Shown one piece after another: positions 40,728 through 49,813 of a stretch of DNA of 64,000 bases. Location of the stretch: positions 62,001 through 126,000 of the forward strand of contig JANSYA010000008.1 in NCBI GenBank assembly GCA_024742665.1. Reading direction: 5' to 3'. The position numbers and the translations under genes are program-made. Every line of letters begins with the position of its first letter. The stretch's first letter is position 1. This stretch comes from a bacterium. GTDB lineage: Bacteria; Spirochaetota; Leptospiria; Leptospirales; Leptonemataceae. The notes beneath the pieces were generated by a model that was given only the letters and a program-made list of their open reading frames with translations, did not search any database and was not told the DNA's origin.

Positions 40728-42242
40728 ATGAAAATCGGCATCGGCTTGAAGCTGAACCTCGTCATTCTGAGCGGTCTTGTCCTGCTGGCGACCGTCGCCG
40801 GCGGCGCCTTTTACTGGCAGTACACCGACTACCTGCTCGACTCTCTGCAAATGCGCCTGAAGACGGCTGCCGCCGCCAGCAACGCCATCATGCGCGCCGA
40901 GCGCATCCTGGAGCTTGGACCGGGGGACAATCAAACCGCGCTCTATCTGGAAGAGTATGAGCGCCTGTTCTATCTACAGCAGGAATTCGACCTGGCTTAT
41001 CTTTACGTTCTGCGCGCCGCAGACGACGGACAATGGATGTTCGTTTACGATTCCGACGACGATCCCCGAGTCGACGAACCCGACGACACCTTCCACGAAA
41101 TCTATGAGGAAGCGCCGCCGGAGGTCGCCCTGGCCTTTCAGGAAAGTCGCGCGATCTTTGCGGAAGAGTATACCGATCAGTGGGGAACATTCCGCTCGGT
41201 GTTTTTGCCGATTGAAGATCCGCGCAACGGCAGTGTCGTCGGAGTTGTCGGCGCCGACGTAGAAGTATCGTTTATCAATGCCATGAAGCGTCGGGCGCTG
41301 CTTGTCGGCGTCGCCGTGCTGGCCCTGGCGCTGCTGGTTAGTTTCTGTACGTATTTATTTATTCAAAGCCTGCTGATCCGTCCGCTGCGGCGATTGCGCC
41401 GGGGCGCTGCCCGCATTGCCGGCGGTCGTCTGAACACCACGGTCGATATCGAACAGCGCGATGAAATCGGAGAGCTGGCCCGCAGCTTCGAGACGATGGG
41501 CGATCGACTGAAAGATGTTGTGAGCCGGAGCCAGAGTGTGGCCGGCAAGGTCAGCGCTTCCAGCCATCAGCTGAGCGCGGGGCAGTCCCAGATCCAATCG
41601 GCGGCGGCCGAGCAGGCTTCGTCCGTAAATCAGGTTTCGGTTTCTCTTGAGCGCATGCTCGGTTTGATTCAGCGCAGCGGGGCGAATGCGGGTCGAACCG
41701 AAACGATTGCCCGGGAAGTCGCCGACGCCGCCCGGGCCGGCGGCACAGCGGTGCAGGCGGCGGTCCAGGCCATTCAGACGGTCTTTGAAAACACGGCCCT
41801 GGTTGAAGAGATCGCCGGGCGCACGCGCCACCTTTCGCTGAACGCCGGCATCGAAGCGGCGCGGGCCGGGCAGGCCGGCGCGGGATTCGCGGTCGTTGCG
41901 GAAGAAATCCGAAAGCTCGCGGACCAGAGCCGCCAGTCTGCGGCGCGAATCAGCGAGATTTCGCGTAACGGAGTCGAATTGGTCGAGCGCGCGGGCGCGA
42001 TGATCGAAGATCTTGTGCCGAAGATTCTCAATACGGCGGAATTGGTGCATCAAATCGTCGCGGGCGGCGACGGGCAGCAGCAGGCGGCGGCGGAAATCCA
42101 TTCCGCCATCAGCAATCTTGAAGAAGCGATTCGCCACAATAGCGATTTCGCCCGGGAGCTGGGCGGAACTGTCCAGGAACTCAACTCTCAGGCCGAACAG
42201 CTGACTGCCAGCCTGGCCTATTTTTCCGCTGACGACCGATGA
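40728..42242 (+). CDS. Methyl-accepting chemotaxis protein
   Basis: The protein has 504 residues. Membrane helices lie at about 8-29 and 186-210. The periplasmic sensor between them (about 155 residues, acidic) is a single Cache-like domain. HAMP follows ('[38 protein letters not shown]'), then the signalling domain. The conserved tip reads '[41 protein letters not shown]', a variant of the usual hairpin (IA.QTNLLALNA replaced by [12 protein letters not shown]). It feeds CheA to control the periplasmic flagella. The ligand is unknown. Confidence 0.95.
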   Translation: MKIGIGLKLNLVILSGLVLLATVAGGAFYWQYTDYLLDSLQMRLKTAAAASNAIMRAERILELGPGDNQTALYLEEYERLFYLQQEFDLAYLYVLRAADDGQWMFVYDSDDDPRVDEPDDTFHEIYEEAPPEVALAFQESRAIFAEEYTDQWGTFRSVFLPIEDPRNGSVVGVVGADVEVSFINAMKRRALLVGVAVLALALLVSFCTYLFIQSLLIRPLRRLRRGAARIAGGRLNTTVDIEQRDEIGELARSFETMGDRLKDVVSRSQSVAGKVSASSHQLSAGQSQIQSAAAEQASSVNQVSVSLERMLGLIQRSGANAGRTETIAREVADAARAGGTAVQAAVQAIQTVFENTALVEEIAGRTRHLSLNAGIEAARAGQAGAGFAVVAEEIRKLADQSRQSAARISEISRNGVELVERAGAMIEDLVPKILNTAELVHQIVAGGDGQQQAAAEIHSAISNLEEAIRHNSDFARELGGTVQELNSQAEQLTASLAYFSADDR

Positions 42243-42309
42243 AAATTGGCGACAGTCCAGGCTCTTTTTTACTGGAAGGAAATGGGCTCCTGTCAGAGAA
42301 GTAGATATT

Positions 42310-42705
42310 ATGAAAAGCTATTTGATGGTATTCGGCGGAGTCTTTGGCGCGATCATCGCTCTGACCTTTGTTGCGCCGCTGGTAATCGGTCTGGCGGGAG
42401 CGATCGCCATTGGCGGCGAGGCCGTCGGATTCGGTCATTATTTTGCGATCTTTTTTCTGGGTCTGGCGGCTCTGGGCCTGGCCGGCACTCCGTTTTTCGC
42501 GGTCATCAACTATCTGGAGCCTGAAAATCCGCTACAGCTTTCCTCTGCCATCATTTGCATCGTTGCGGGGGCCATCGTCGTGCTCGCGGCGATCATCAGC
42601 ATGTTCTATGGATTCAGTCTACTGCAGCTCGTCGCAATTCTGATGGGCGTGCTGGTCATCCTCAGCGGCCTGTTGCAGGGCGAAATCCTGGAGATGGAAT
42701 ACTAA
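42310..42705 (+). CDS. Small four-helix membrane protein of unknown function
   Basis: The protein has 131 residues with four hydrophobic segments (about 5-35, 42-65, 75-100, 103-125), rich in Gly, Ala and Ile. It starts 68 bp after the chemoreceptor and ends 45 bp before the MBL hydrolase gene in the same direction. I recognise no family motif. The acidic tail 'QGEILEMEY' is cytoplasmic or periplasmic depending on topology. Confidence 0.65.
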   Translation: MKSYLMVFGGVFGAIIALTFVAPLVIGLAGAIAIGGEAVGFGHYFAIFFLGLAALGLAGTPFFAVINYLEPENPLQLSSAIICIVAGAIVVLAAIISMFYGFSLLQLVAILMGVLVILSGLLQGEILEMEY

Positions 42706-42749
42706 CCGATCGCGGAACGGAAGCAGGCGGACCCGACGGACGAATTGCG

Positions 42750-43703
42750 ATGCAGATCAAACTCTGGGGAGTGAGGGGCTCTCTTCCGACCCCGATGGAT
42801 CGGGAAGAGGTACGCTCGAAGCTGAAGAGCGCGATCGAACACGCCCGGACAGCCTGGCAACAGGAACCCGGTCGCGACATTAGCGACGTGATCGATTCCA
42901 TGCATCCCGGTCAGAAGTCGATCATCGGCGGCGAGACCACCTGCGTGGAAGTTCGTCACGGAGAAGTTGAACTGATCTTCGATATGGGCACCGGTGCGCG
43001 GCGCCTCGGCGTCGATATGATGCAGCGCGGCCACAAAGGCGACATCAACGTTCTTTTCACTCATACTCACTGGGATCATATCCAGGGCTGGCTGGAGTTT
43101 CAGCCGGCGTATCAGCCGGACAACACCGTTCATTTTTATTCCTGTCTCGAAGATCTGGAAGAGCGATTGAATCGCCAGCAGCATCCCGAACACTCGTCGA
43201 TGCGATTTTCCGATTTGCCCTGTAAGAAAGTATTTCACTATATTCCCCCGGGCGAGTCTTTCGATGTCGGCGACTGTCATATTACAACGCAGCCTCTGAT
43301 TCATCCCGGCGGATCGATCGCGTACAAAGTCGAAGCGGGCGGCAAGACCTTCGTCTTCGCCACCGACACCGAGTTCTACGGCCCGGAAATTCACGAGCGG
43401 ATGAAAGAATACAATCGCTTCTTTCACGGCGCGGATCTACTGGTCATGGACGCGCAGTATTCGCTGGAAGAAGCGGAGCAGCGCAAGGGTTGGGGCCACA
43501 CCGCCATGACCATCGCGGTGGACTGTAGTCTGTACTGGAATGTGAAGGAACTGGTTCTGACCCATCACGAACCCGCCCACAACGATGAAAATATCTGGAA
43601 GCTCTTCGATGAAGCCTCGGAATACTTAGAGGAATTCGCACAGCAGGACAAAGAGCTGAAGATCTATACCGCCAAAGAAGGCGACCAATATGAACTTGAG
43701 TGA
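42750..43703 (+). CDS. MBL-fold metallo-hydrolase
   Basis: The protein has 317 residues from the ATG at 42750, where the conserved start 'MQIKLWGVRGSLPTP' begins; the longer frame from 42555 overlaps the upstream gene. HTHWDH (H105, H107, D109, H110) is the metal motif. 'QPLIHPGGSIAYKVEAGGKTFVFATDTE' gives the later His and Asp ligands, and 'GWGHTAMTIAVD' and 'LTHHEPAHND' complete the site. It resembles the beta-lactamase-like hydrolases related to PhnP and PqsE-like phosphodiesterases. The substrate is unknown. Its stop codon lies inside a perfect 20-bp inverted repeat. Confidence 0.9.
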   Translation: MQIKLWGVRGSLPTPMDREEVRSKLKSAIEHARTAWQQEPGRDISDVIDSMHPGQKSIIGGETTCVEVRHGEVELIFDMGTGARRLGVDMMQRGHKGDINVLFTHTHWDHIQGWLEFQPAYQPDNTVHFYSCLEDLEERLNRQQHPEHSSMRFSDLPCKKVFHYIPPGESFDVGDCHITTQPLIHPGGSIAYKVEAGGKTFVFATDTEFYGPEIHERMKEYNRFFHGADLLVMDAQYSLEEAEQRKGWGHTAMTIAVDCSLYWNVKELVLTHHEPAHNDENIWKLFDEASEYLEEFAQQDKELKIYTAKEGDQYELE

Positions 43704-43752
43704 CCCACCTGGAGCGCGCGAAGGAGCGCGCGCCAGGTGGGTCACTCAAGTT
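43693..43752. repeat. Very long hairpin 1, including the MBL gene stop codon
   Basis: The 20 bases at 43693-43712 (starting AACTTGAGTG) pair perfectly with 43733-43752. After one mismatch, GCGCGC (43714-43719) pairs with GCGCGC (43726-43731) around a six-base loop. That makes 26 pairs in 60 bases. The TGA of the MBL gene is at 43701-43703 in the left arm. No T-run follows. Confidence 0.85.
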
Positions 43753-43779
43753 CTGGGTGGGGTCTCTTCCCAACACTCA

Positions 43780-43848
43780 AAGCCAGGCAGGGGCACTCGG
43801 CGCACGCTCTGTTTTCCGCGTGCGTCGAGTGCCCCTACCTGGCGCTTT
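43780..43848. repeat. Very long hairpin 2, abutting the FlaA-like gene stop
   Basis: Bases 43782-43807 pair with 43818-43843, with 25 of 26 paired (one C-A mismatch, one G-T) around a ten-base loop. Three more A-T pairs follow a two-base bulge. The FlaA-like gene's stop (43848-43850, reverse strand) touches the right base of the stem. Its sequence differs from hairpin 1, so the two are not copies of one element. Confidence 0.8.
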
Positions 43849-44636
43849 CAAAAATTGAGTTCGGCGCCGGGGTAGGTGAGCTCTTGAATATCCGAGACGA
43901 TCAGCAGGTTGTCGAACATCAGCGCGACGTCGCCGGCTTTGCCTTTCGGATGCGATCGGATCAGAAAGCCCAGGAACTCGTGGCGGTAGCGGCGTTCTAT
44001 GTTGCGACCGCGACGATAGAGCTCCGGCGGCAGCTGCACTTCCAGACGCCGCCAGCCGTGCCATAAGAGCGGACCCAGATTCGCACGCACTTCTTTGCCG
44101 TCGGCGTTGCGAAAGAGCAGGCTCAGGCTGTGGCGATACATCCGGCTGTGCACCCAGATCGACGCGCGATAGAGCTGTCCGCGGATTACGACCGGTTCGC
44201 CGGCCTCCAGACGATAGGACTGGCGGCCCGGAATTTCAAACGATGTGTGCAAAAAGAGGGAACGCTCAAAGCGCAGGGGATCGGGTCCGGTATTGCCGTC
44301 CGGCGATTGCAGGCGATTGCGAATGACTTCGGCCTCGCGGCGAAAGGCCGGATCGTCGGGCGTCTTGTACAGAAAACGCAGATCCGAAAGCATGCTCGAA
44401 CTGGCCTTTGCGCGATACAGCCGCTGCTCTTCGAATAAATCGGTCGGCCACAGGCGGTAGCGTCCGCCCGTCGTTTCGATCAGCTGATCCAGAACTTCGA
44501 CCTGGCCGGCCGCGTCGTAGGGCGCCGGGTATTCGCGTGCGCCCAGCGTCGAATCGTCGGCGCTCGCGCCGATCCACAGGGTCAGGCCGGCCGCGATTGT
44601 GCCTCGTATGAGAATCCCGCGCATATCACTATACAC
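43848..44636 (-). CDS. FlaA-like flagellar filament outer-layer protein
   Basis: The protein has 262 residues with a signal peptide (about residues 1-27). The C-terminal half fits the FlaA family: 'VIRGQLYRASIWVHSRMYRHSLSLLFRNADGKEVRANLGPL', 'WHGWRRLEVQLPPEL' and 'RRYRHEFLGFLIRSHPKGKAGDVALMFDNLLIVSD'. FlaA proteins are Sec-exported sheath or filament-associated proteins of spirochaete periplasmic flagella. This copy is not beside other filament genes and lacks a second flaA partner nearby. The assignment is by motif style and signal peptide, so it could be a distant carbohydrate-binding-like relative. Confidence 0.65.
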   Translation of the reverse strand: MYSDMRGILIRGTIAAGLTLWIGASADDSTLGAREYPAPYDAAGQVEVLDQLIETTGGRYRLWPTDLFEEQRLYRAKASSSMLSDLRFLYKTPDDPAFRREAEVIRNRLQSPDGNTGPDPLRFERSLFLHTSFEIPGRQSYRLEAGEPVVIRGQLYRASIWVHSRMYRHSLSLLFRNADGKEVRANLGPLLWHGWRRLEVQLPPELYRRGRNIERRYRHEFLGFLIRSHPKGKAGDVALMFDNLLIVSDIQELTYPGAELNF

Positions 44637-44674
44637 TACGGCAAAATCCAGCGCAACCGTGAGGCAAATGCGCC

Positions 44675-45604
44675 TTAATCCCGGCGGCGGCGCGGGCTGC
44701 GGGTCGCTTTTTTTCGCCGGCCCGGTTTGCGTCTGGGATCCGTGCCACCGCGCTCTCTCCGGGCGGCGCCGCGGCCTTCGCTCCGGTCATTGCCGCCAGT
44801 TCGCTTCCAGACGGAGTCGGCCTCGTGAGAACTCATGGCGCTTCGGGAGTCGCCGGCCTTTTCGAAGATGCCGAAGAGCTCGCCCGCATTTTTTAAGACC
44901 TGTCGAAATTCGGCGGATTCAAATTCAACGCCGGGCGCCGGTGGATCATAGGCTTCGACGGTTTCGTCGCCGAGCTGGAAGCGGATCGCAGTCGCATGGA
45001 GATAAGCCCGGTCTTCGCTGCGGGCCAGATCGTAGCGGCTGTAAAGGCCATCGCCCAGGACCGGAGAGCCCAGGCTTTTCATGGCCACTCTGAGCTGGTG
45101 GGTGCGGCCGGTCTTCGGCTGTAGAATGAATACGCGCAGTCCCGGTCGGCGGCCGGGCAGGCCGTAGCTGAAAAAGCGGGTGATGGCCGGATTGTTTTGT
45201 TCGCGCGTTAGAATCCAGGCGCCGCCGCGACCGCGTTCCATGTCGCCGACGATCTTGCCCTGCTTTTTTTTCGGGCTGCGATCGGATATGGCCACGTAGA
45301 TCTTACGCACGCGACCGTGACGAAACTCGTTGCCCAGCAGATTCGCGTTGTTTCTACCCCGCGCGAAGACCAGGATGCCGGACGTAATGCGATCCAGGCG
45401 ATGCACTGGATAGAGGCGCGGCCCGGTCGGGATTTCGCCGGCGGCTTCCATGTCGCGAATGATCTGCAGCACTCCAGGTTCGCCGGGAGCGCCGGTGCGG
45501 GCGTACTCTTCGGAGTCCACGCGCTCGGAATGAAAGGCGATGCCGGGGCCCTTATGGACAATCAGATAGCGATCGGTATTCTGCAGAACGCGAATCGAAG
45601 TCAT
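44675..45604 (-). CDS. RluA-family RNA pseudouridine synthase
   Basis: The protein has 309 residues. The catalytic motif is 'PVHRLDRITSGILVFAR', with the Asp of HRLD. 'VRKIYVAISD' and 'PKTGRTHQLRVAMKSLGSPVLGDGLY' are the other RluA-family blocks. There is no N-terminal S4 domain. The last about 45 residues form a very basic tail ('RRERGGTDPRRKPGRRKKATRSPRRRRD') that may aid RNA binding. The target, rRNA or tRNA, cannot be read from the sequence. It lies 24 bp upstream, on the map, of the PpiC-like gene's end. Confidence 0.9.
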   Translation of the reverse strand: MTSIRVLQNTDRYLIVHKGPGIAFHSERVDSEEYARTGAPGEPGVLQIIRDMEAAGEIPTGPRLYPVHRLDRITSGILVFARGRNNANLLGNEFRHGRVRKIYVAISDRSPKKKQGKIVGDMERGRGGAWILTREQNNPAITRFFSYGLPGRRPGLRVFILQPKTGRTHQLRVAMKSLGSPVLGDGLYSRYDLARSEDRAYLHATAIRFQLGDETVEAYDPPAPGVEFESAEFRQVLKNAGELFGIFEKAGDSRSAMSSHEADSVWKRTGGNDRSEGRGAARRERGGTDPRRKPGRRKKATRSPRRRRD

Positions 45605-45628
45605 AGCCGCAGGCCTGGCGTATGAGAA

Positions 45629-47116
45629 TCAGAGTTCGTTTGCTTCGAGTTTTTCGCGCATGATCTTCAGATCGTACTTTTGCGTGAGCTCGCCCTGGAC
45701 CTTCATCTGTCCGGCCTGACGCTGACTGCCCTCGAGATTGGCGCGAATCGCGGCGCGGGCCTGACCGAGACTCTGTCCTTTGAAGCGATTTTGCCGACCG
45801 ATATTGTACTGCTCAATAATCTGCTCTTCGCTGACTTTGACTTCGGGCTGATTCTTGCTGTAGTACGTTGAGGCCAGGGCTTCGTTTTCGCGCAGCGTCA
45901 TCATGAATTCATAGTCGTCGTTGCCTTCGACCGCCTGGTAATCAGACTCGTCTTCTAAAAGCACCATCGGAACGATCAGGGAGTTTAAGATTTGCAGTTT
46001 CTCTTTGAGCGGCACGTCGCCCGCGGCTTCGCCCAGGGCCTTGTTTAAGTCGCCGTACGTATAGGTGCGTTCGCCGATCGTAAACAGGGCCGTGTCTTCT
46101 TGAAACGCGGCCGGATCGGCTTCGCCCTGCACCCGGGAAGGCGGCAGCAGTTCCAATTTTTTGGATTCGCGCAGATCGTTCAAACGATTGGTCAAAATAC
46201 CGTTGGTCTCTGTGCGCTTCAGGCGGTCCGTTTGCTGCTTCGCAAGGGTTTCGATCGCGGCTTCGTCCATGATGATCTGCTGAAAGACGGGCGACTGTTG
46301 CTCGGCTTCCGGCAGCTCGCCGCGCCGGTTCTTCGCGATGCGCATGGTGCGCGTGTGATAGTTCTCGAAGATGCCGTCCAGGTCGTCCAGGGAGCGTTCG
46401 TATGCGCGATACTTGCGAATCAGCCAGATCGCTTCGGGGCTGTTGATCTTAATGAAAGTGCCTTCTTCGGATTCTTTCAGCGGATCCGTCAGGAAGCTCA
46501 GGGGATTCGGCCGGCAGCTGGTGCAGTGCGGGTCTAAATAGCCGCCCAGCCATTTGTAGCGCTGGTGTTCGGTGCGCTGGTAGATCAGTTCTTCGAGAGC
46601 GGCCGAATCGTCTTTGACTTCGTTCAGCTTCGCCAGCAGTTCTTCCGCTTCCGCGTCCCGGGCTTCGGTATTGTCGGCGCCGCCGGCGCGCACCGGTAAA
46701 TATACGAACTGCATCTCGATGAAGCTCAGCTCGACATCGTCGGCGTTGTTACGCAAATGCGTATTATACGCGAAGAGCTGCGACTGCAATTTTTTCAACA
46801 CGGTGCGGTTGCGAACGTCGTCGGTCTCGTCGAGCTTCTGCTCTCTGGCTTCGATCGCCGCGATTTTCATGAGCGAGTAATTCGTAATCAGCTGGTTTTG
46901 CTGATCGATGGTCGCCTGGGACTGCGCCTCGGGACCGTAGATCATCGAGAACATGTTGCGCAGTTCGGCGCGAGTGACTTCGCCGCCTTTGTAGGTGGCC
47001 AGAACTTCACCGCCGTTGCCGCAGGCGGCGAACAGGGACAGCGCCAGGATCGCGACGCCGACGCGGGAAGCTCCAGAAAGGAAATGAAAACGATGGGAGG
47101 AGGTGTGCTGAATCAT
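45629..47116 (-). CDS. SurA/PpiC-like lipoprotein
   Basis: The protein has 495 residues. The signal sequence ends in 'LSLFAACGNGG' (a good lipobox), followed by 'VLATYKGGEVTRAELRNMFS', the typical opening of SurA-like chaperones. The remainder is strongly helical and charged with many Glu/Gln/Leu residues, and a 'CTSC' pair sits near residue 200. No clear parvulin active-site motif is visible. It may be a periplasmic folding factor anchored to a membrane, delivering outer-membrane proteins; the family link is moderate and the role inferred. Confidence 0.6.
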   Translation of the reverse strand: MIQHTSSHRFHFLSGASRVGVAILALSLFAACGNGGEVLATYKGGEVTRAELRNMFSMIYGPEAQSQATIDQQNQLITNYSLMKIAAIEAREQKLDETDDVRNRTVLKKLQSQLFAYNTHLRNNADDVELSFIEMQFVYLPVRAGGADNTEARDAEAEELLAKLNEVKDDSAALEELIYQRTEHQRYKWLGGYLDPHCTSCRPNPLSFLTDPLKESEEGTFIKINSPEAIWLIRKYRAYERSLDDLDGIFENYHTRTMRIAKNRRGELPEAEQQSPVFQQIIMDEAAIETLAKQQTDRLKRTETNGILTNRLNDLRESKKLELLPPSRVQGEADPAAFQEDTALFTIGERTYTYGDLNKALGEAAGDVPLKEKLQILNSLIVPMVLLEDESDYQAVEGNDDYEFMMTLRENEALASTYYSKNQPEVKVSEEQIIEQYNIGRQNRFKGQSLGQARAAIRANLEGSQRQAGQMKVQGELTQKYDLKIMREKLEANEL

Positions 47117-47185
47117 AACGGTTTGCTGCCGACAGCGCGCCGGGCGCGGCGCTGTCGGGAAACCCTTTTTTAGATTCGCAGGGGA

Positions 47186-47680
47186 TTATTTCTGGACGAA
47201 CGTAAAGTTAAAACTCTCGTCCGACGTTTGATCGCCGCCTTCGTTTTTGGCGGCTTCGCTGCCGCGCTTATTTTTTGCGGGACGTCCGGAGGCCGAGGGC
47301 TTTGCGTTGTCGCGAGCCGGGCGGGAGCCGCCGCTCGCCTGGCTTTTGGAATCACCTTTCGAGTCGCCTTTCGATTTGCCGCCGCCTGCAGGAATGATAA
47401 TCTCCGGCGGACGCAGCATATTTTCGGCGTCGCCTTCCGGGGCTAGAGCGGGGCGGGCGACCGCGACCGGACGGGGTGCGGCGGAATCGGCTGCGGCAAT
47501 GCGGGCCAGAGCTTCAGGGGGATTTTGAATCACCTGGGTCAGGATCTTGGCCTGCAGCTCGCGCATTCGAACGGTCTCGTCCTGCAGCGAGGTGCGCAGG
47601 CGGCTGGTATATTCTCGATCGTCCTGAAGAGTCGATCGCAGTGTAGAAATCTCGCTCAGGTCGCGCTCAATGCGCTCCAT
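47186..47680 (-). CDS. Unknown protein with N-terminal coiled coil and basic low-complexity tail
   Basis: The protein has 164 residues from the ATG at 47680; the open frame continues to 47890 but would overlap the divergent kinase gene. A GTG at 47713 is an alternative. Residues 1-50 ('MERIERDLSEISTLRSTLQDDREYTSRLRTSLQDETVRMRELQ') form a heptad-like coiled coil. A Pro/Ala linker follows, then a Lys/Ser/Gly-rich tail ('KSKGDSKGDSKS'). I recognise no family. A TTGACA on the minus strand at 47743-47748 supports a start close to here. The gene is 69 bp upstream of the PpiC-like gene. Confidence 0.5.
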   Translation of the reverse strand: MERIERDLSEISTLRSTLQDDREYTSRLRTSLQDETVRMRELQAKILTQVIQNPPEALARIAAADSAAPRPVAVARPALAPEGDAENMLRPPEIIIPAGGGKSKGDSKGDSKSQASGGSRPARDNAKPSASGRPAKNKRGSEAAKNEGGDQTSDESFNFTFVQK

Positions 47681-47718
47681 TCGATTCAGGAGATGGATCG
47701 CTCGCAGTTTCACGACCT

Positions 47719-47748
47719 GATAGAGCGCGGAATTCGCGTTCCTGTCAA
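47719..47748 (-). promoter_or_regulatory. Candidate promoter for the coiled-coil gene
   Basis: The minus strand has a perfect -35 hexamer TTGACA (47743-47748). A weak -10, TCTATC, follows after 18 bp. The distance to the ATG at 47680 is about 40 bp, which fits that start and not the longer frame. Confidence 0.4.
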
Positions 47749-47834
47749 GTGCAATTTTGCCGGGCCCGGGCGCTGAAATCGCTTGTAATATGCTTTCGGA
47801 AAAAGGCACTGTCAGCCAGCCTGTAGCAGCCCAC

Positions 47835-48647
47835 ATGACGCAAACCGCAAATCGAAGATCACCCTGGATTCGGATCGAAGCCGCCCGCACTCCTGCGGGG
47901 GATTTTAACCTGGCCCGAAAAATCTATCATACTGCGGGCCTGATCATCCCTCTGTTTCTGTACTTCGACGTCTTTGGATTTCTCGCTCCCGAGCGTCCGG
48001 TCTTTACTCGCGAAGTCTGTCTGGTGCTGTTGGTCGCCTTTATCGGGTTGATGTTTATTCTCGATACTCTGCGCTTCGGCAACGAGCAGTTGAACGCGCT
48101 CTTTATGCGTTTGCTCGGACCTTTGCTCAAGCAGGAAGAGAGCAAACGTTATAATGCGACTCTGCCGTACTTTCTGGCCTGCACGGTGCTGATGCTGATC
48201 TTCTCCGACATCGTCGTCGTATTCGCCTGCATCTATCTAATGATCGGCGATCCCTGGGCCGCCTATATCGGCGGCTACCGCGGTCGCGTGCGATTCTGGA
48301 ACGGCAAATCCCTGGAAGGTCTGCTGGCTTTTATCGTGGTTGGTTTTCTGGCCTGCTTTTTGTTTTTGCTGCTGCACCAGAGCCTGGCGGGATCGAGCGC
48401 GCCTTTCGCATTACTGAACGCCGAGGGCGCGGTGCGACTCGCCGTGCCTCTGGTTATCCTGGCGGGAGTCACCCTGGCGGCTCTAGCCGAGTTCTTTTCG
48501 GTGATCGCTCTGCGCGGTCTCTTCGACGATAACCTGGTCGTGCCCCTGGCCGGCGCTCTGGGCATTCTGATCGCGGCCTGGTTTACCACCGAGGTCCAGC
48601 CGAACGAAATTTATTTTTCCGCCTCGCGACTCTTCGCGGGGCTTTGA
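47835..48647 (+). CDS. Diacylglycerol/polyprenol (dolichol) kinase family membrane protein
   Basis: The protein has 270 residues from the ATG at 47835; 47793 and 47757 are other possible starts. It opens 'FNLARKIYHTAGLIIPLFLY', the conserved KxxH block. The signature 'IGDPWAAYIGGYRGRVRFWNGKSLEGLLAFIVVGF' carries the Asp, Gly and Lys typical of CTP-dependent lipid kinases (dolichol kinase/SEC59-like and DGK1-like). About seven membrane helices are present. It would phosphorylate a lipid alcohol such as undecaprenol or diacylglycerol at the inner membrane. A cytidylyltransferase role is less likely because the CdsA signature is missing. Confidence 0.8.
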   Translation: MTQTANRRSPWIRIEAARTPAGDFNLARKIYHTAGLIIPLFLYFDVFGFLAPERPVFTREVCLVLLVAFIGLMFILDTLRFGNEQLNALFMRLLGPLLKQEESKRYNATLPYFLACTVLMLIFSDIVVVFACIYLMIGDPWAAYIGGYRGRVRFWNGKSLEGLLAFIVVGFLACFLFLLLHQSLAGSSAPFALLNAEGAVRLAVPLVILAGVTLAALAEFFSVIALRGLFDDNLVVPLAGALGILIAAWFTTEVQPNEIYFSASRLFAGL

Positions 48648-48671
48648 TTCGAACGAGGTTCCGAGTATCGT

Positions 48672-49796
48672 ATGGCGATGAATGCGAGATTTTCCGGCGG
48701 GCTCCGAATTCTGGATCGATATATCGGCGGCGAGTTTATTAAGAGTTTCGCCTTCGCACTGTTGGCCTTCAGTCTGATCTGGCTTCTGTACGAGTCATTC
48801 GATAAAAGCAAAATCGACAGCGACCAGCCCCAGATCCATTTGTATCTCTATCTGCTGCTGATTATTCCCGGCGTGGTCGTGAAGATTCTGCCGGCCGCTT
48901 TGATGTTCGGCGTTTGTTTTACCGTCGCGCAGTTTACGGTATCGCGCGAAATGGTCGCGATCTTCAGCGCCGGCGGTTCGTTCTATCGCGCGATCGCGCC
49001 GCTCTTGATCGTCAGTCTGGCAACGAGTCTGCTGCTGTTCGTTTTTAACGATTTTCTGGTTACGCCGGCCAACCAGATGGCGAACGAACAGGAAGACATC
49101 CTGAAAAAAGGCACCCGCCAGGCGACCGTGAAGAACCTCATTTTCCAGAAGAATCTGCGCGGTCGAGAGGGGTACTATTTCATCTATTTCTTCGACGCGC
49201 AGAAGCTGGAGATCATCGGCGGTTTCAATTATATGAGCGTCGCTTCGTCCGGTCGTCCGCGGCGTATGCTGCAGGCGAATAAGGCGGTCTATCAGCCGGA
49301 AAACAAAAAGTGGATTCTGCACGCGGGTCGCGAAGTGCGCTTCACGGAAAATATGCGCGTCGACGGAGTGGAAAGCTTCGAGCAGCGCGAAGTCGGCTTT
49401 CCGGACGACATCGACTTCTTCGCGAATTCGGGGCGGAATGCGAACGAAATGAACGTCTTCGAGCTGTCGGCTGAAATCGATCGCCTGTCCGCGCTTGGCT
49501 TTGATACCATTCCCTACGAAGTGCAAATGCATTCGAATCTTTCGTTTCCCTTGATGTGTATTATTCTGACGATCGTCGGTTCGATCGCGGGACACACCGG
49601 CAGCCTGCGATCCGGCGGGCCGCTGATTCGCGCTATCTTAATTTCGACGATTACCATGTTTGTTTATTACCTGACCTTCAGCTTAACCGAAAGTATGGGC
49701 CGCAAAGGCGTCGTGCATCCAGCCCTCGCCAGCTGGGGGCCCACAGGAATCTTTATGGGGCTTGCCGGTTTGATGGTCTGGCGCTTTCGCCGTTGA
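48672..49796 (+). CDS. LptF/LptG-family permease (YjgP/YjgQ)
   Basis: The protein has 374 residues. The N-terminal 'RILDRYIGGEFIKSFAFALLAFSLIWLL' is the LptF/G start. Two pairs of membrane helices follow ('LLIIPGVVVKILPAALMFGVCFTVAQF'), then a periplasmic beta-jellyroll (about 140-280). Three C-terminal helices close it, with 'HSNLSFPLMCIILTIVGSI' and 'GRKGVVHPALASWGPTGIF'. It pairs with LptB and another LptF/G to lift LPS from the inner membrane. The partner genes are not in this window. The start is 24 bp after the kinase gene stop. Confidence 0.92.
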   Translation: MAMNARFSGGLRILDRYIGGEFIKSFAFALLAFSLIWLLYESFDKSKIDSDQPQIHLYLYLLLIIPGVVVKILPAALMFGVCFTVAQFTVSREMVAIFSAGGSFYRAIAPLLIVSLATSLLLFVFNDFLVTPANQMANEQEDILKKGTRQATVKNLIFQKNLRGREGYYFIYFFDAQKLEIIGGFNYMSVASSGRPRRMLQANKAVYQPENKKWILHAGREVRFTENMRVDGVESFEQREVGFPDDIDFFANSGRNANEMNVFELSAEIDRLSALGFDTIPYEVQMHSNLSFPLMCIILTIVGSIAGHTGSLRSGGPLIRAILISTITMFVYYLTFSLTESMGRKGVVHPALASWGPTGIFMGLAGLMVWRFRR

Positions 49797-49813
49797 ATAC
49801 TGGCGATACCGGC

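Noticed and set aside
43693..43848. A transposon or MITE made of the two long hairpins
   Set aside because: No flanking direct repeats or shared terminal sequence; the two stems differ from each other and include or abut gene ends.
47681..47890. A longer start for the coiled-coil gene reaching 47890
   Set aside because: It would overlap the divergent kinase gene by over 50 bp, and a TTGACA at 47743-47748 suggests transcription starts inside it.
49556..49813. An N-terminal extension of the lysine-rich protein into the LptF/G gene
   Set aside because: It would lie within the coding region of the conserved permease C-terminus.
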